Part shown: one piece after another, positions 12,421 to 23,371 of the stretch
How the letters are laid out: every line of letters starts with the position of its first letter
How positions within the stretch are numbered: the stretch's first letter is position 1
From: Rotaria socialis
Taxonomy: Eukaryota; Rotifera; Eurotatoria; Philodinida; Philodinidae
DNA length: 64,000 bases
Assembly (NCBI GenBank): GCA_905331475.1
Contig: CAJNYU010002713.1
Location: 140,920 to 204,919, forward strand
Direction: 5' to 3'
Program-made: the position numbers and the translations under genes
The notes under the pieces: model-generated
What the model saw: the letters and a program-made list of their open reading frames with translations, nothing else
What the model was told of the DNA's origin: nothing
Databases searched by the model: none

Positions 12421-12510
12421 AGGGGGAAAAAACTCATTCGGACATTCCCACCATTCCTATCCATTCGCAATCATTCCAATATATTTCTAGCTATTCCAAA
12501 ATTTTCTCAA
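12421..12510. repeat. GGGGGAAAA-led CATTCC-word insert
   Basis: CAAGGGGGAAAAAACTCATT is followed by repeated CATTCC/ATTCG words. The leader resembles the ends at 6337 and 24920. No matching right end was found. Confidence 0.45.
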
Positions 12511-12643
12511 ATAGAGATGGACCATTTTTCTAAATGAAACTTAAGAGAGAGTCCGTGGAACCACTTAGCAGCTTTACTAGGAGTCGGCCGCCGGTGAAAT
12601 GTTGATTTTCGATTTAATTACCTTAAATCGAAGGTCTAGTCAT

Positions 12644-12702
12644 AGGGTGTGGGCCTGGGTGTGACTGTATTCTTAACACACCCACACCCACACCCACACC
12701 CT
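12644..12702. repeat. Telomere-repeat hairpin (copy A)
   Basis: A G-rich arm (GGGTGTGGGCCTGGGTGTG) is followed by a short loop (ACTGTATTCTTAAC) and a C-rich arm of CACCCACACCC units. Reading G-rich then C-rich, it has the polarity of two telomere ends joined head to head. Confidence 0.8.
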
Positions 12703-12926
12703 CAAGTATTGTTTATTCAGATAAAAATTGAGCGAAAATAGTTACTCTACACTACAAATGGTGACATGGAATATTTTTCTGTATTCAATCGGATCCTAGA
12801 TTAGTTGACTATATTTTATGTGATTGTTCGAATCAAAACTATGATTTCAGATTCGTGATCAGTACAAAAAGTTGACTATAAAAGGACCATTTGATTAAAT
12901 ACAAAGTTATCTAGACTAAAAAATGC

Positions 12927-13578
12927 CGACAGCGTAGTAATAATTTGAAGAAGTTTTTGGAGTACTTTCTGGTATGTCTATCTAATCATTAAGTCAGAGA
13001 TCTAGAAATAAGAATTTTACTTTATTTAGAATCTCTGAACTCTTAGCTTGAAAATCTGCTGTTTACTTTTTTCGGTTTATGCTTTATCGTTGAGAAAATT
13101 GAACTTTTCTTGATGCTGTCGAAAATCGATATAAATGTGTTAAAACTGCTATCGTTTATTTTAGAATAAGCGTATGAAACTACGTGAAATCATTAGTTTT
13201 TCGAAAATTTTGTCTGTACCCCCACCCTAGGGTTGTTTTTTGAAGATTTGTTTTTCGAAAAACTACTCGATTATACGTAGTTTCATATGCTGATTCTAAA
13301 TCTGTAAATCATTTTGTTATCAGGATAACTGGTGATGATAGAAGCGCCCATAAATGATAGCAGTTTTAACGCATTGATATGAATTTTCGACGACATTGAT
13401 AAAGTCTAATTAACTCAACAATAAAATAAAACCCGAGAAAAGAAAATAGCTGATTTTCAAGCTAAGTGTTCAGAGATTATAAAGAAAGGAAAAATCCTAC
13501 TTCTAGTTCTTCTAGTAAATGATTAAAAAGGCATACCAGAAAGTATTCGAAAAAATGTTTCAAATTATTGCTATGCTG
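12927..13578. mobile_element. Fold-back element, arms about 280-320 bp
   Basis: The left arm, about 12927-13210, and the right arm, about 13250-13578, are inverted copies (roughly 75-80% by eye). Landmarks are AATAATTTGAA, ACTTTCTGGTATG, AATCTCTGAAC.CTTAGCTTGAAAATC, GTTAAAACTGCTATC and ATGAAACTACGT. The centre contains ACCCCCACCCTAGGGTTG. There is no coding potential. A telomere-repeat hairpin abuts its right edge. Confidence 0.7.
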
Positions 13579-13579
13579 T

Positions 13580-13640
13580 GAGGGTATGGGTGTGGGTGTG
13601 TGGATGTGACTGTATTCGTAACTCAACCACACCCACACTC
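13580..13640. repeat. Telomere-repeat hairpin (copy B)
   Basis: GGGTATGGGTGTGGGTGTG, a loop containing GACTGTATTCGTAAC, then CCACACCCACAC. The loop is nearly identical to that of copy A at 12644, so the two share recent descent. Confidence 0.8.
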
Positions 13641-14072
13641 ATATTCACAAGTAGTGGTATTAATCATTGAAAAGCAATAGATTTTCATTGATTGAAAACT
13701 ACGCATTATCCAAATTCAAATACATAAATAATATGGATGAAATGGAAAAAATTCATTTGAGATGTAGACAGGGTTGCCACCTCTTCCGCTTTTTCATATA
13801 AAAGACTTTCGTTGTTTAATCGAAAACTTAACCATGCAAGAAACTAGATGACGTGATGTTAGACGAAAATTTCTTGGAAAATAATTTTCTAACGTATAAT
13901 TCTATACAATTCTTGAAAAATTTTCGCTTCACATGATAGATTTTCCAATAAATTTTTCTAGTGAAACACATTTCGTGTTCATTTTGGCCTCCACTATGAA
14001 ATACATTCACCTGGATTTGAAATGCCAGTGAAGAAAAGAAAATTTCTTTCAAGTTCTTATTCATTTGTTAAT

Positions 14073-14172
14073 NNNNNNNNNNNNNNNNNNNNNNNNNNNN
14101 NNNNNNNNNNNNNNNNNNNNNNNNNNNNNNNNNNNNNNNNNNNNNNNNNNNNNNNNNNNNNNNNNNNNNNNN
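14073..14172. other. Assembly gap (100 N)
   Basis: A run of exactly 100 N, the usual placeholder for a gap of unknown size. It abuts a tandem repeat, which probably caused the break. The true length of the array and the 5' flank of the vWA gene are unknown. Confidence 0.95.
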
Positions 14173-14305
14173 TAGTAAATATTTTATTTACTTTACAAAA
14201 GTAAATAGTAAATATTTTATTTACTTTACAAAAGTAAATAGTAAATATTTTATTTACTTTACAAAAGTAAATAGTAAATATTTTATTTACTTTTGTAAAG
14301 TAAAT
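14173..14305. repeat. Palindromic 33-bp tandem repeat
   Basis: About four units of TAGTAAATATTTTATTTAC followed by TTTACAAAAGTAAA. Each unit contains two dyads (TAAATATTTTATTTA and CTTTACAAAAGTAAA-like), and the last unit has its second dyad flipped (TTTTGTAAAG). The array runs into the gap, so copy number is a minimum. Confidence 0.85.
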
Positions 14306-14333
14306 ATAAAGTACCACCCCTATTCAGGATCAA

Positions 14334-16142
14334 ATGGCTGATGCAAGGTTTGCTGTTTCTTTTGTCAAAGTGTTTGTCGAGTCTGTGATCAAAGATTTCC
14401 AAACTAAAAGCGAACAGAAAATCAACGATCAAATCCATAGGGACTTGAAATTATTCGATCGCTGTACCATTTTGATGGAACTCGATAAAAACATACCTAA
14501 TATGTCCGATCCCGAAATTTTTAACTACATGGAGAGTCCACTCGATACACTCAACAGAAAGTTTTACAAGCAATGGGCGAAGTCAATGGCACCAATTGAG
14601 TACGATCAAAAGGCGAGGTCAATGGCAGCAATTGAGTTCGATCAATGGGCGAAGTCAATGGTACCAATTGAGTTATTTAATGGCTGCAAAGAAAAATCCA
14701 AATTGATCATGGAGAATTTTTTCGACGTTCTTCAATTAATCCAGAATCACTTAAAAGTTGAGCAAGATGCCGATAAGGCGACCTTCATCACTGAACTTTT
14801 CGAGCCACGAGACGTTTCAGATTATGGGAGCATTGCAAATAAGGGACAGTGTGTATCTCTTCTTCTTTACGCCTACTTCTGCCAACAGAATCCACTAACC
14901 CGTCAATTTAGAGTATCTAACGTTACCTATTTACTAAGAGATAATGGCGAGAAGTTGATAAAAAAGTTTCCACGGCCCAATGATGACACAAAAACAGTTC
15001 TGTCGACTATGTCTGGCAACTTCAAGTTGATGTCTATTTTGAACCTTTTTGATTTCATACAAAAATGTCTCGAACAAAAACCCACCGCAATTCAAGATTT
15101 TGGAGTCAAGTTGAGCGATAGCATTAATTTACTGAACAATGTATGTTCTACGCAAAGAGCCATACTCTTGAGTAAACATTGTGACACACAATGCCCATGT
15201 TGTAAACGAATCTGCGATGTGGATCATAAGATAGACGCGCGATTTGCTCCAGGCACAGGAGAAAACTTGCATCGTTGTCAATCTGGTCATCAGTATCGCG
15301 CTTTTGGCAAAATAAAATCCAGCTACAAAAATCTTGAAAATGGTTTTTTCGAGGCATCCGTAATCCCTTGTGAACACATCAAGGAAAACATGAAGATTGG
15401 CATTGGTATTTGGTCCGAATATAAACGTACCCATCCAGATTGGGACTGGGATTTTATAACTAAGCCGATGCTCAGGCCTATCAACGAGATATCAGACTAT
15501 CGTGCCTCTGTTTGGAATCGAATAGGTAAGCAATGGTGCGGAAAATACGAGATGGACTTTGTGATAGAGAATACAGATATGAAGCTCAAACATTACATTT
15601 TCTTGCTCGATAATTCGGGTTCGATGAAAAAAACTGATCGATGGACACATCTAATACAAGCAATCCGTACATTCACCAAAATCCACAACGAATTAAAAGG
15701 AGATGGCGTTGCCTCATTCGTTCTCTTTGGATTATCAGCAAAATCACCGCCTGGATTATTATTCAAAGAAATCAAATTGTTGAATGAGAGCGATTTCAAT
15801 CTCTTGCAGAATTCGACACCAGAAGGGGGTACAAATTTCCAGGTTGCCTTCCAAAAGGTCATCGAAATATTGAAAAGTATAAACAGCAATGACAAAGTGA
15901 GTAAACGACCTCAGGTTATCATCTTCATGACAGATGGAGAGGCTGGTTATCCGCAACAAGAATTAGTCACATTGTCGACTACTTACCGTTCGGTAATAAA
16001 AGAGTTTTGGACAGTGGCATGCGAAACAAGTAGCCTTACGGAACTCCGTAAAATCAATCAAGTGATGAAAGGTAGTTTCAAAGATGTCCAACAAGCGGAC
16101 GGTCTCGTCCAGGTTTATAGCGAACTGGCATCCAATCATTGA
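14334..16142 (+). CDS. von Willebrand factor A domain protein with Cys/His cluster
   Basis: Single-exon 602-aa frame. The N-terminal half is helical and of no known family; residues 80-115 are three tandem 12-residue repeats (QWAKSMAPIEYD type). Residues about 283-322 carry a Cys/His-rich putative zinc site (CDTQCPCCKRIC followed by H and HRCQSGHQ). The C-terminal 180 residues are a vWA fold with an intact MIDAS: D426-N-S-G-S430, a TNF threonine near 500 and TDGE with D534, so metal-dependent ligand binding is expected. A Cys/His cluster beside vWA recalls large invertebrate interferon-inducible-GTPase or RZ-finger relatives, but no GTPase or AAA domain is present. It has no signal peptide, so it is probably cytosolic. 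The gap and repeat just upstream leave open that a 5' part is missing. Confidence 0.8.
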   Translation: MADARFAVSFVKVFVESVIKDFQTKSEQKINDQIHRDLKLFDRCTILMELDKNIPNMSDPEIFNYMESPLDTLNRKFYKQWAKSMAPIEYDQKARSMAAIEFDQWAKSMVPIELFNGCKEKSKLIMENFFDVLQLIQNHLKVEQDADKATFITELFEPRDVSDYGSIANKGQCVSLLLYAYFCQQNPLTRQFRVSNVTYLLRDNGEKLIKKFPRPNDDTKTVLSTMSGNFKLMSILNLFDFIQKCLEQKPTAIQDFGVKLSDSINLLNNVCSTQRAILLSKHCDTQCPCCKRICDVDHKIDARFAPGTGENLHRCQSGHQYRAFGKIKSSYKNLENGFFEASVIPCEHIKENMKIGIGIWSEYKRTHPDWDWDFITKPMLRPINEISDYRASVWNRIGKQWCGKYEMDFVIENTDMKLKHYIFLLDNSGSMKKTDRWTHLIQAIRTFTKIHNELKGDGVASFVLFGLSAKSPPGLLFKEIKLLNESDFNLLQNSTPEGGTNFQVAFQKVIEILKSINSNDKVSKRPQVIIFMTDGEAGYPQQELVTLSTTYRSVIKEFWTVACETSSLTELRKINQVMKGSFKDVQQADGLVQVYSELASNH

Positions 16143-16413
16143 AGGAAAGTTATGTATCTTGTAAGTGGACAAAATATCAATCTTTCAATTTTCATTGAAA
16201 CTGATCTTTTTATTATTCAGACATCCACAGCACTACCGCAAACATCAATGACATGAATTTTTTTTTAATATATAGACAAGAGCATTTTTAGCTAGTGTTC
16301 TTTAACTTTCTTAATATATATTGAAGCAAGACAATCTCAGAATCGATCTCTATTTTACAAAAGATTTCAAAGAGTTTGGGGTGAGTGCTTGTACTGTAAA
16401 AAATAGGTATTTT

Positions 16414-16471
16414 ACGAAACCAAAAAAGGATCTTCCCGTGGATACACGAGAAGATCCTTGTTTGGTTACGT
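16414..16471. repeat. Near-perfect 27-bp hairpin
   Basis: Arms 16414-16440 and 16445-16471 pair with three mismatches around a GATA loop (arm core AAGGATCTTCCCGTG). It lies about 270 bp after the vWA gene stop. It is possibly the core of a small inverted-repeat element. Confidence 0.7.
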
Positions 16472-16499
16472 AGAAAGTGAGGTTTTGCACAAAAACTGT

Positions 16500-17010
16500 T
16501 CGAAATATATGAGAAAAGGGCTTGGTAGACAGCCCAAGTGGTCCTGCGATGGGCTTTTCGACCAGTCATTTTGAGGCTTTCGATGCCCATCGGAATTCAA
16601 AACAGAGTGTTCGAAGTGCCACTTTCCGATGGGTCGAGTGCTCAGCGATGGGTTACTTTCACGATTATTTTACAGCTAACAATATTTCATTTCGCGGGCT
16701 CGATATCTCAGTTCCGATACTTGTCGAAGAGCTTTTCCGATGGATTCTAAATGATAAGGGTCGATGTGTGCCGACCACTCGAATTATTTTTTACTTCACA
16801 AAAGTTTGTTTTACGAATTTGAAGCTACTTATTTTCGAGTACGCCATAGCTATCGGATCATTTTCGCATCAGAAGATTCGACTATATGTACTTACAAATA
16901 CCAGAGTCCTCGATACATATCGGAATTTTGAGCAGAACAGTAGATTCGAACATATGTACTTACGATTACGAAGCTTGCACAGATCAGATGAACTAAACAT
17001 GACGTTCTCA
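16500..17010. repeat. CGATGGG/CCCATCG word-rich stretch
   Basis: The words CGATGGG, CCATCGG and TTCGA recur in both orientations over about 300 bp. Open frames of 70-164 codons cross it only because of this composition, and no domain is seen. It resembles, more weakly, the word-saturated inserts at 6886, 37442 and 61230. Confidence 0.4.
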
Positions 17011-17438
17011 TACTAAGGAAAACTACGTTTTCTTATTATACATAAACTTTGATAAATTTGTCATATCTTTTTTCGAGTAATCTTTTGAAATTTTAAAGAG
17101 AGTATAACTACTATTAGTAATGTAGAGAATAATCATATAGGTGTTTTAAGCTTTATTATACTAAATAGAAATTTTTTGAAAAACATATGACGCATTTCCA
17201 TTCATTAAAATTCATCAAGGAAACATTTCAAAACAAAAGGGACACAATACGATGCATTTTACAGAACTACTCTAAAATTTCAGTTTGTTGTGATCGACTT
17301 CCATTTACAAAAATTTATTAAATCCAGAAACAAATTTATTACATTTAGCTTTCTTTATCTTGAAAACTTAAATTTATTTTACAATTTAATCTGTCAAAAT
17401 GTAAATATAAAATAAATTAGCAGAAAATTGCTGTGTCT

Positions 17439-17513
17439 AGGGTGTGGGTGTGGGTGTGGGTCTGAGTTTCTTCTTTACACGCACCCACACCCACCACACC
17501 CACACCCACACCC
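17439..17513. repeat. Telomere-repeat hairpin (copy C)
   Basis: GGGTGTGGGTGTGGGTGTGG, a 15-20 nt loop, then CACCCACACCC units. It lies about 170 bp upstream of the PPR gene start and has the same G-then-C polarity as the other copies. Confidence 0.85.
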
Positions 17514-17683
17514 CATTCATGAACAGATTAAAGAAAGTATCCGATCGATGGTCATCTTGATTGGTCAGAGGTTAATAACCAACAACGTCAAAATAAACTA
17601 ATACTTCTTAACGAAAAATTCAATTTAAAGAAAAACATAATTCGATGTTGTGACGGATTCCATCCATCACGACTCCATCAAGA

Positions 17684-20600
17684 ATGCATGTACTCATTAA
17701 TCACTCTTATCATTTAATCATTAGTTTACATTTGCTTCTCTCTTCTCTTCTTCTTCACTGTTTATATTATTGGTATCAGCTTTGTTACTCGAAAAAGCAT
17801 TCATTCGGAATAAAAGAGAGGAACGAACAAGCCGTTCCGTCACAGATGTGGCATGGATTGTTAATTAATTCTTTGTCACTTCGAACGATGTTTATTAAAC
17901 GTTCAATGATTATCGGATCTGAGTTGGATTTGGTTGCTAAAATGAAATTCTTCAACGATGAAAAACAATTCAAAAAAACACTTCAACTATTTGATAAACA
18001 TAAAGAACAAAATATTGAAACATGTTCCAATTCGATCATAATTCAAGCTTTAAAAGCATGTACACAATTACGTGATCTCAAACGTGGTTCATTAATTCAT
18101 CATCGTATTTCATCTCAGATCAAAAATGATTCTAGCATCTTATTTTCATTAATTCAACTTTATAGTGAGTTCTTATCGAAAATTCTTCTTATTTTTATGT
18201 TTGATCTTCAAAGTGCAATGTGGCGATGTAACAAATGCTCAGTCTTTGTTCGATACGATTATAAAAAAATCTTTGTCAATATATGGAATTATGATGAAAG
18301 GTATAAAAACGTTTTTTTCCTTTATAACTTTAGAATTATTTTTTTTGTCTATAGGCTATATTAAAAATAATATGCCAAATAAAGCTATTGAACTTTTTCA
18401 TCAAATAAAAAAACCGGATGAAATTATTATAATTTTTCTATGTAATGCTGGCGCTAAATTGGAAAGTACAGAAGCATTACACTTAATAAAAGAAGCTTTA
18501 TCGCAAATTCCGAAATCATTCTTTTCAAATGTTCGTCTTGTAGCTTCTGCATTAGATGCATTGATGAAATGTGGTGATATTTTACATGCTCAATCATTAT
18601 TCAATAAATCCAAAAATAAATCTTTGTCAATGTACGGAGCAATGATGAAAGGTATAGAAATTATTTTACGCTTATTTGTTTAACATGATCTTTTCTTTAA
18701 GGATATGTTAAACACAATAGGCCACATGAAGCAATTGCACTTTTTAATCAAATAAAAGATCCCGATGAAGTTATTATACTTCTTTTATTTAATGCGTATG
18801 CTCAAATAGGATCGAATGAAGTATTAAGTTTAATTAAAAAGAAATCATTAGAAATTCCTCAATCGTTTTATTCAAACGATTATCTTGTAGCTTCTCTATT
18901 AGACGCATTGATCAAATGTGATGATTTAGTCTATGCTCAATCATTGTTCAATTCATCAAGATGTAAAACAATATCAATGTTTGGAGCAATGATGAGTGGA
19001 CTTAATAAAGAAAATAATCCGTTTAAAACACTAAGTTTATTTAATGAAATGAAAACCAGTGGTATTAAGTCAAATCGTATTATTTATCTTTGTTTAATTA
19101 AAGCTCTATCTCAAATTGGTGATTATTCTTTATGTAAATCGTTTATTGAAGAAATTCCAAATCATTTTCTAATTGATAATCAATGTCAAACAGCACTAAT
19201 TGATATGTATGTAAGTTAAAAATAAATTCTTCTAATTTTATTGTAAAAACTATGAACATAGGGCAAAAGTGGATGTATTGATCAAGCTAAACAAATTTTT
19301 GAAAAAATGTCACAACTAGATCACATTGGATACACAGCAATGAGTATGTTTTGATTGTTTTTCTTTGAAAACAAATAAACTATTCTATTCGATTGTTTAG
19401 TTAATTCATATGGTTTAAATGGAATGGGTACTCAAGCTGTTGAACTTTATCATCAAATGCCGTTAGAGTCTAAGAATGAAGTAACTCATATTTGCGTTTT
19501 AAATGCATGTTCACATTCGGGACTTGTTGATGAAGCTCGTTCAATCTTCCAAAATACTCAAATAAAAACATTAAAAATTTTTACAAGCATGGTATATCAA
19601 TGAGCTTTTCTTTTAAATCTGAATATTTTCTATTGATTTGTTTTTCTCATTAGGATGATTGTCTTAGTCGTGCGTCATTTTTTGAAGAAGCACAAAAACT
19701 AATTGATGAATTTGAACATAATCAGCAATTTGTATTGCCTATGTATAGTGAGTATTTTCTGAAATAGCTGATAAAATTATCAATCTTTCATTCAAAAATA
19801 ACTTCCAGATCTGGATTATATAAAGACGATTTTTAGTTTTTTTTCTACGATGATTTTCAACCTATAAAACAGAGAATGTTTTCGTTGACAAACGTATATA
19901 GATCCGGGACTTTGGTCAAACATCTTCGAAGCATGCACATCGTGTTGGCCCTATTGGCTTATGAGAACAACAAAAAAGCTCGAGGACTTTGTTTATTAAT
20001 ATGGACAAATTGCATTTTTTAAGGATATTTTGAAATGTAACGTCATGATCCTTCTTCTCAGAAAGACCATGTAAACTGCTTTTTGAATTTCAACTTGAAA
20101 CCTTGCATATAAAAAATATGTGCTTTGATCGTGGCTATTTCTTTTTAGGTAGAAACAAAGAAAATATCTGAAATTATTCTCGTCAAGGTTGTTTTCTACA
20201 GAAATTTTGAAACTGTATTTAAAAATGCAATATGTCGTAAGAAGAAGGATGTAGCCCTGAATTTACATGACACATCTGTTTCGAAATTGAAAATCACTAA
20301 TCAGTTGCACGAATTCCCTCTTTAATATAGACACTGGGAGAAGTTGACAAAGATAATATCAATGAAAATATTTGTTCATTAATTCATTTTCGAATAATTG
20401 AAAGTACATTGATTAAATACGAATATTAGGAGGTGAACAGACTAACAAAAGGTATTTAGCGAATTGTTTTACTGAATAATAATATATTATTGTGATCCAA
20501 TAAATTTCAATTTGTTTATATTTATTTTTAGTGGCTTTATTATCAGGGGTTCGAAATGATAAAAATAGTCAATTATCACAACAAATATATGACCGAATGA

Positions 20601-21273
20601 AACAACGTTTTCCTGATATAAATAATTCATTAACACCAGCTATGATTCTTCTTGCTAATATTTATGCATCATCAGGTGAAATTAATAAAGCATCGGATAT
20701 TAAAATTCAGTTAGCTAAGTTCGGTGCAAAGAAAAAAGTTGGCCTTTCATGGACGGTAGTATTTGGACAACTCTACGTAAGTCTGAAGCTATAATAATTT
20801 TTTGCACAGACCATAGAAAATAATTTGATTTGATTTGATTTCTTTAGGAATTTCGAGCTCATGACCAATCGCATCCTCGATCATCTGAAATTTACGTTGA
20901 AATGGAAAAAATATCAAAAGAACTAATTGAACATGGCCATCAATATGATTCAAGTTGGATAACGCGACCATTAGATCATGATGAAACTATTGCATCGGTA
21001 CTCTGTGGACACAGTGAAAAACTTGCAATTGCATGGAATTTCGTTGCAAATCCCAATACATCACGAATACAGGTGACTAAAAATCTTCGTGTTTGTGGTG
21101 ATTGTCGTAAGTAATCATATTAATTTTTCTTTTAATTTTTGTTGTTGTTTTTCATAGATCGAGCAACGAAATTAATCGCTGCTATTCGTCAATGTGAAAT
21201 CGTCGTTCGTGATGCAAATCGTATTCATCACTTCTATACAAATGGAAAATGTTCATGCAATGATTATTTTTGA
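17684..21273 (+). CDS. DYW-class pentatricopeptide repeat protein (C-to-U RNA editing type)
   Basis: Ten exons: 17684-18164, 18214-18300, 18355-18651, 18702-19210, 19262-19343, 19401-19591, 19654-19747, 20532-20776, 20848-21106, 21158-21273. All phases agree, giving 786 aa. Tandem PPR motifs fill residues about 100-620 (e.g. CGDVTNAQSLF, GDILHAQSLFNKSKNKSLSM, SGCIDQAKQIFEKM), followed by E-like modules and a DYW deaminase domain. The HSE zinc/catalytic motif is at residue 717, CGDCH at 745-749, and the protein ends NDYF, a conservative change from DYW. In plants such proteins recognise organellar transcripts and deaminate a cytidine, so a mitochondrial or other RNA target is inferred. The 784-nt seventh intron (others about 50 nt) probably contains an insertion. 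The first ATG gives an unusual hydrophobic leader; a later Met near residue 57 or 70 may be the true start. Confidence 0.9.
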
Positions 21274-21413
21274 GACAAAAAGAGCACAGTGTTTTTTTAT
21301 GTACACGTTATTTGTTTTTCTTTTCAGGCAAAATAAAGAGAAAATAAATGATGTATTAGTTCACGTAAACATATATTGAAAACTGGATTATGGATAATAC
21401 GGTTGTCTCTTCT

Positions 21414-21466
21414 ATGGGTGTGGGTGTGAATGTTGATGAAGGGAAGATCTTGACACTCGCACCCTT
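21414..21466. repeat. Degenerate telomere-repeat hairpin (copy D)
   Basis: GGGTGTGGGTGTG, a loop of about 25 nt, then CACTCGCACCC. It is within 150 bp of the PPR gene stop, so probably within or just after its 3' UTR. Confidence 0.6.
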
Positions 21467-21476
21467 ATAAAAACAG

Positions 21477-23371
21477 TTGATGATTTTTAATAGTATTGGT
21501 AGTTCCTATGATGCCTCATCATTGAAACCAAGTGATTGTTTCTCGAAAGTTGATACTGAAACATCATTATTCAATGTCGGTGAAGATTTTCAAGCACTTG
21601 TTTCAATAGCTGTTGATTCATCCTATTTCTTTGTTCAAAATACACTATGTACATGTGATCTTGAAAAATGTGCACAAACCATGAAGTAAATCATTGTTTA
21701 TTTGTATTTAATAAAATTTTAAATATTTGTTTGTTTTTTGTAGCGATCATTATTCAACAGCAGATCCACCATCAATACTTTAAAAGTCAATGTAAATGAG
21801 TTATTGTGCGGCTCGTTATTCAGTTGATAATCGATGGTATCCGTGCTCGAATAAAAACGTTATAGTTCTGGCAGATGATATTGAATGGTGATAATAATAG
21901 TTCATGGAGAAAATAAGCTAGTCTGTAAATTTCATGAAGATACTTTAACAAAAGCATTATTGTACAACCTACTTTACAATGGTAACTATTAGAAGAAGGA
22001 AAAAGAAGGCGGGATTAGTTATTTGAGTTTATAATATTTTTCTTCTAGGCCAATGTATTTTGTACAACTTACAATTGATGAACATACAGTAAGTAGAGTA
22101 AACAAGCTCGAATAGGAAGACATGATATTTTTAGGATGTTGCTGAAACATTAATATCATTACGTCATGGTTGACGAGTAGCAAAAGAAAGTATGTTAAAA
22201 TGAAAATTTGAATTATATGGAGAGAGAAAAAAAGCTTGAGCATATCTATTTTCTTTGATAGTTCTAGAAAAAGCAACAAGTCTCATGATTCCATCAAGAC
22301 AAACAAATGATGATTCAAAGATGTCAAACGTTATGAAACAAAATAATGGAGTGCGGCTAATTATCTATTGAATCGATTGAATTTTGAATATAATTGAGCA
22401 TTAGAAAGTTGAAAAACATAGATGATGTTAGCAAACGTATAAAAAGTAAAGTTATTTGATAGATGAACGTGTATCATATGAGAATTCGACGCTTATCAAG
22501 TATTATTATTATTATTATCATCATTATTCCTTGAATTATTTGTATGATATTATAATGTTGGCCTTGATATCATTCACTTACAATATACTTGAATGAAGTT
22601 CGGATTCGACACATGAGATAGACTCTGATGAGATCTAAAAATTCCGTTATAGACGTCCCCTTCAATGTTGTAGCCACTATTCAATTTGTTAATACATCGC
22701 GTTCTGTAGCCTAGATTCTTGTAAAATGCATTCATCATTTTGGTCTTTGTCATATCTCACCATTCATGGAGCCCGGACTCAAAAGCGATTCTTTACTTTA
22801 AACGATTCCCTAATAACTCAAACATATATCATTCTTCAAAACTAAAAATCTATTTTAAATCTCGTAGACAGATAGCAACGCTTGTAAGAACAACAAGTCG
22901 AATATATGATATATTATTTTCCAGGCTAAAATCTCATCGAATTTATCTGGTAGAATATCTCGTGCAAGTAATTTTCCATAGGTTAATTTAAATTAAAATG
23001 ATAATATTAGTTTATGTACAAAAACATCACCATCTCATTTTTGTTTTATTCAACTAAGCGAAAAAACTAGTTTCGAACAAATCTATAATAATGCTAATGA
23101 AACATATCTTGATCGTATGGCACATTTTAAAAGTGTCTCAATCAATACATTAGGCGTTGCACGAAATAGTCGTGATCAAAGTTTTCATCGTGAACGGAGA
23201 ACACTTCTTGTACTTTGTTTCGATTTTGGTGAACATACATCAATTAATTCTATCTATGAACAATTTAACCAAAACAGCAACTATCCTAGAAACATCATCT
23301 ATCTCGTAAATGTCCGTATCAATAAGGACGAAATATCGATAAAGAAAGAACAAAAAACATTTAGAATTTAA
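21477..23371 (+). pseudogene. Broken Tudor-domain gene
   Basis: Scattered in-frame pieces recall tandem (extended) Tudor domains as in TDRD germline/piRNA proteins. 21477-21687 encodes a FVQNT-type segment, and a plausible 55-nt intron leads to DHYSTADPP. Then, in another frame, CAARYSVDNRWYPC appears, the Tudor core normally ending WYRA. Near 23040-23330 a second unit reads FIQLSEKTSFEQIYNNA and later DQSFHRER followed by LVLCFDFGEHTSIN. Stops and frame shifts separate the pieces, and the RV after WYR is lost. A functional relative elsewhere is likely, and this is probably a decayed duplicate. Confidence 0.6.

Noticed and set aside
14173-14305. CRISPR-like regular repeats
   Set aside because: Units are directly adjacent with no unique spacers; it is a tandem repeat in a eukaryotic genome.
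16522-17016. 164-codon open frame
   Set aside because: Composed of CGATGGG-type words and AT-rich tail; no domain, no splice context, and an overlapping second frame of similar quality.
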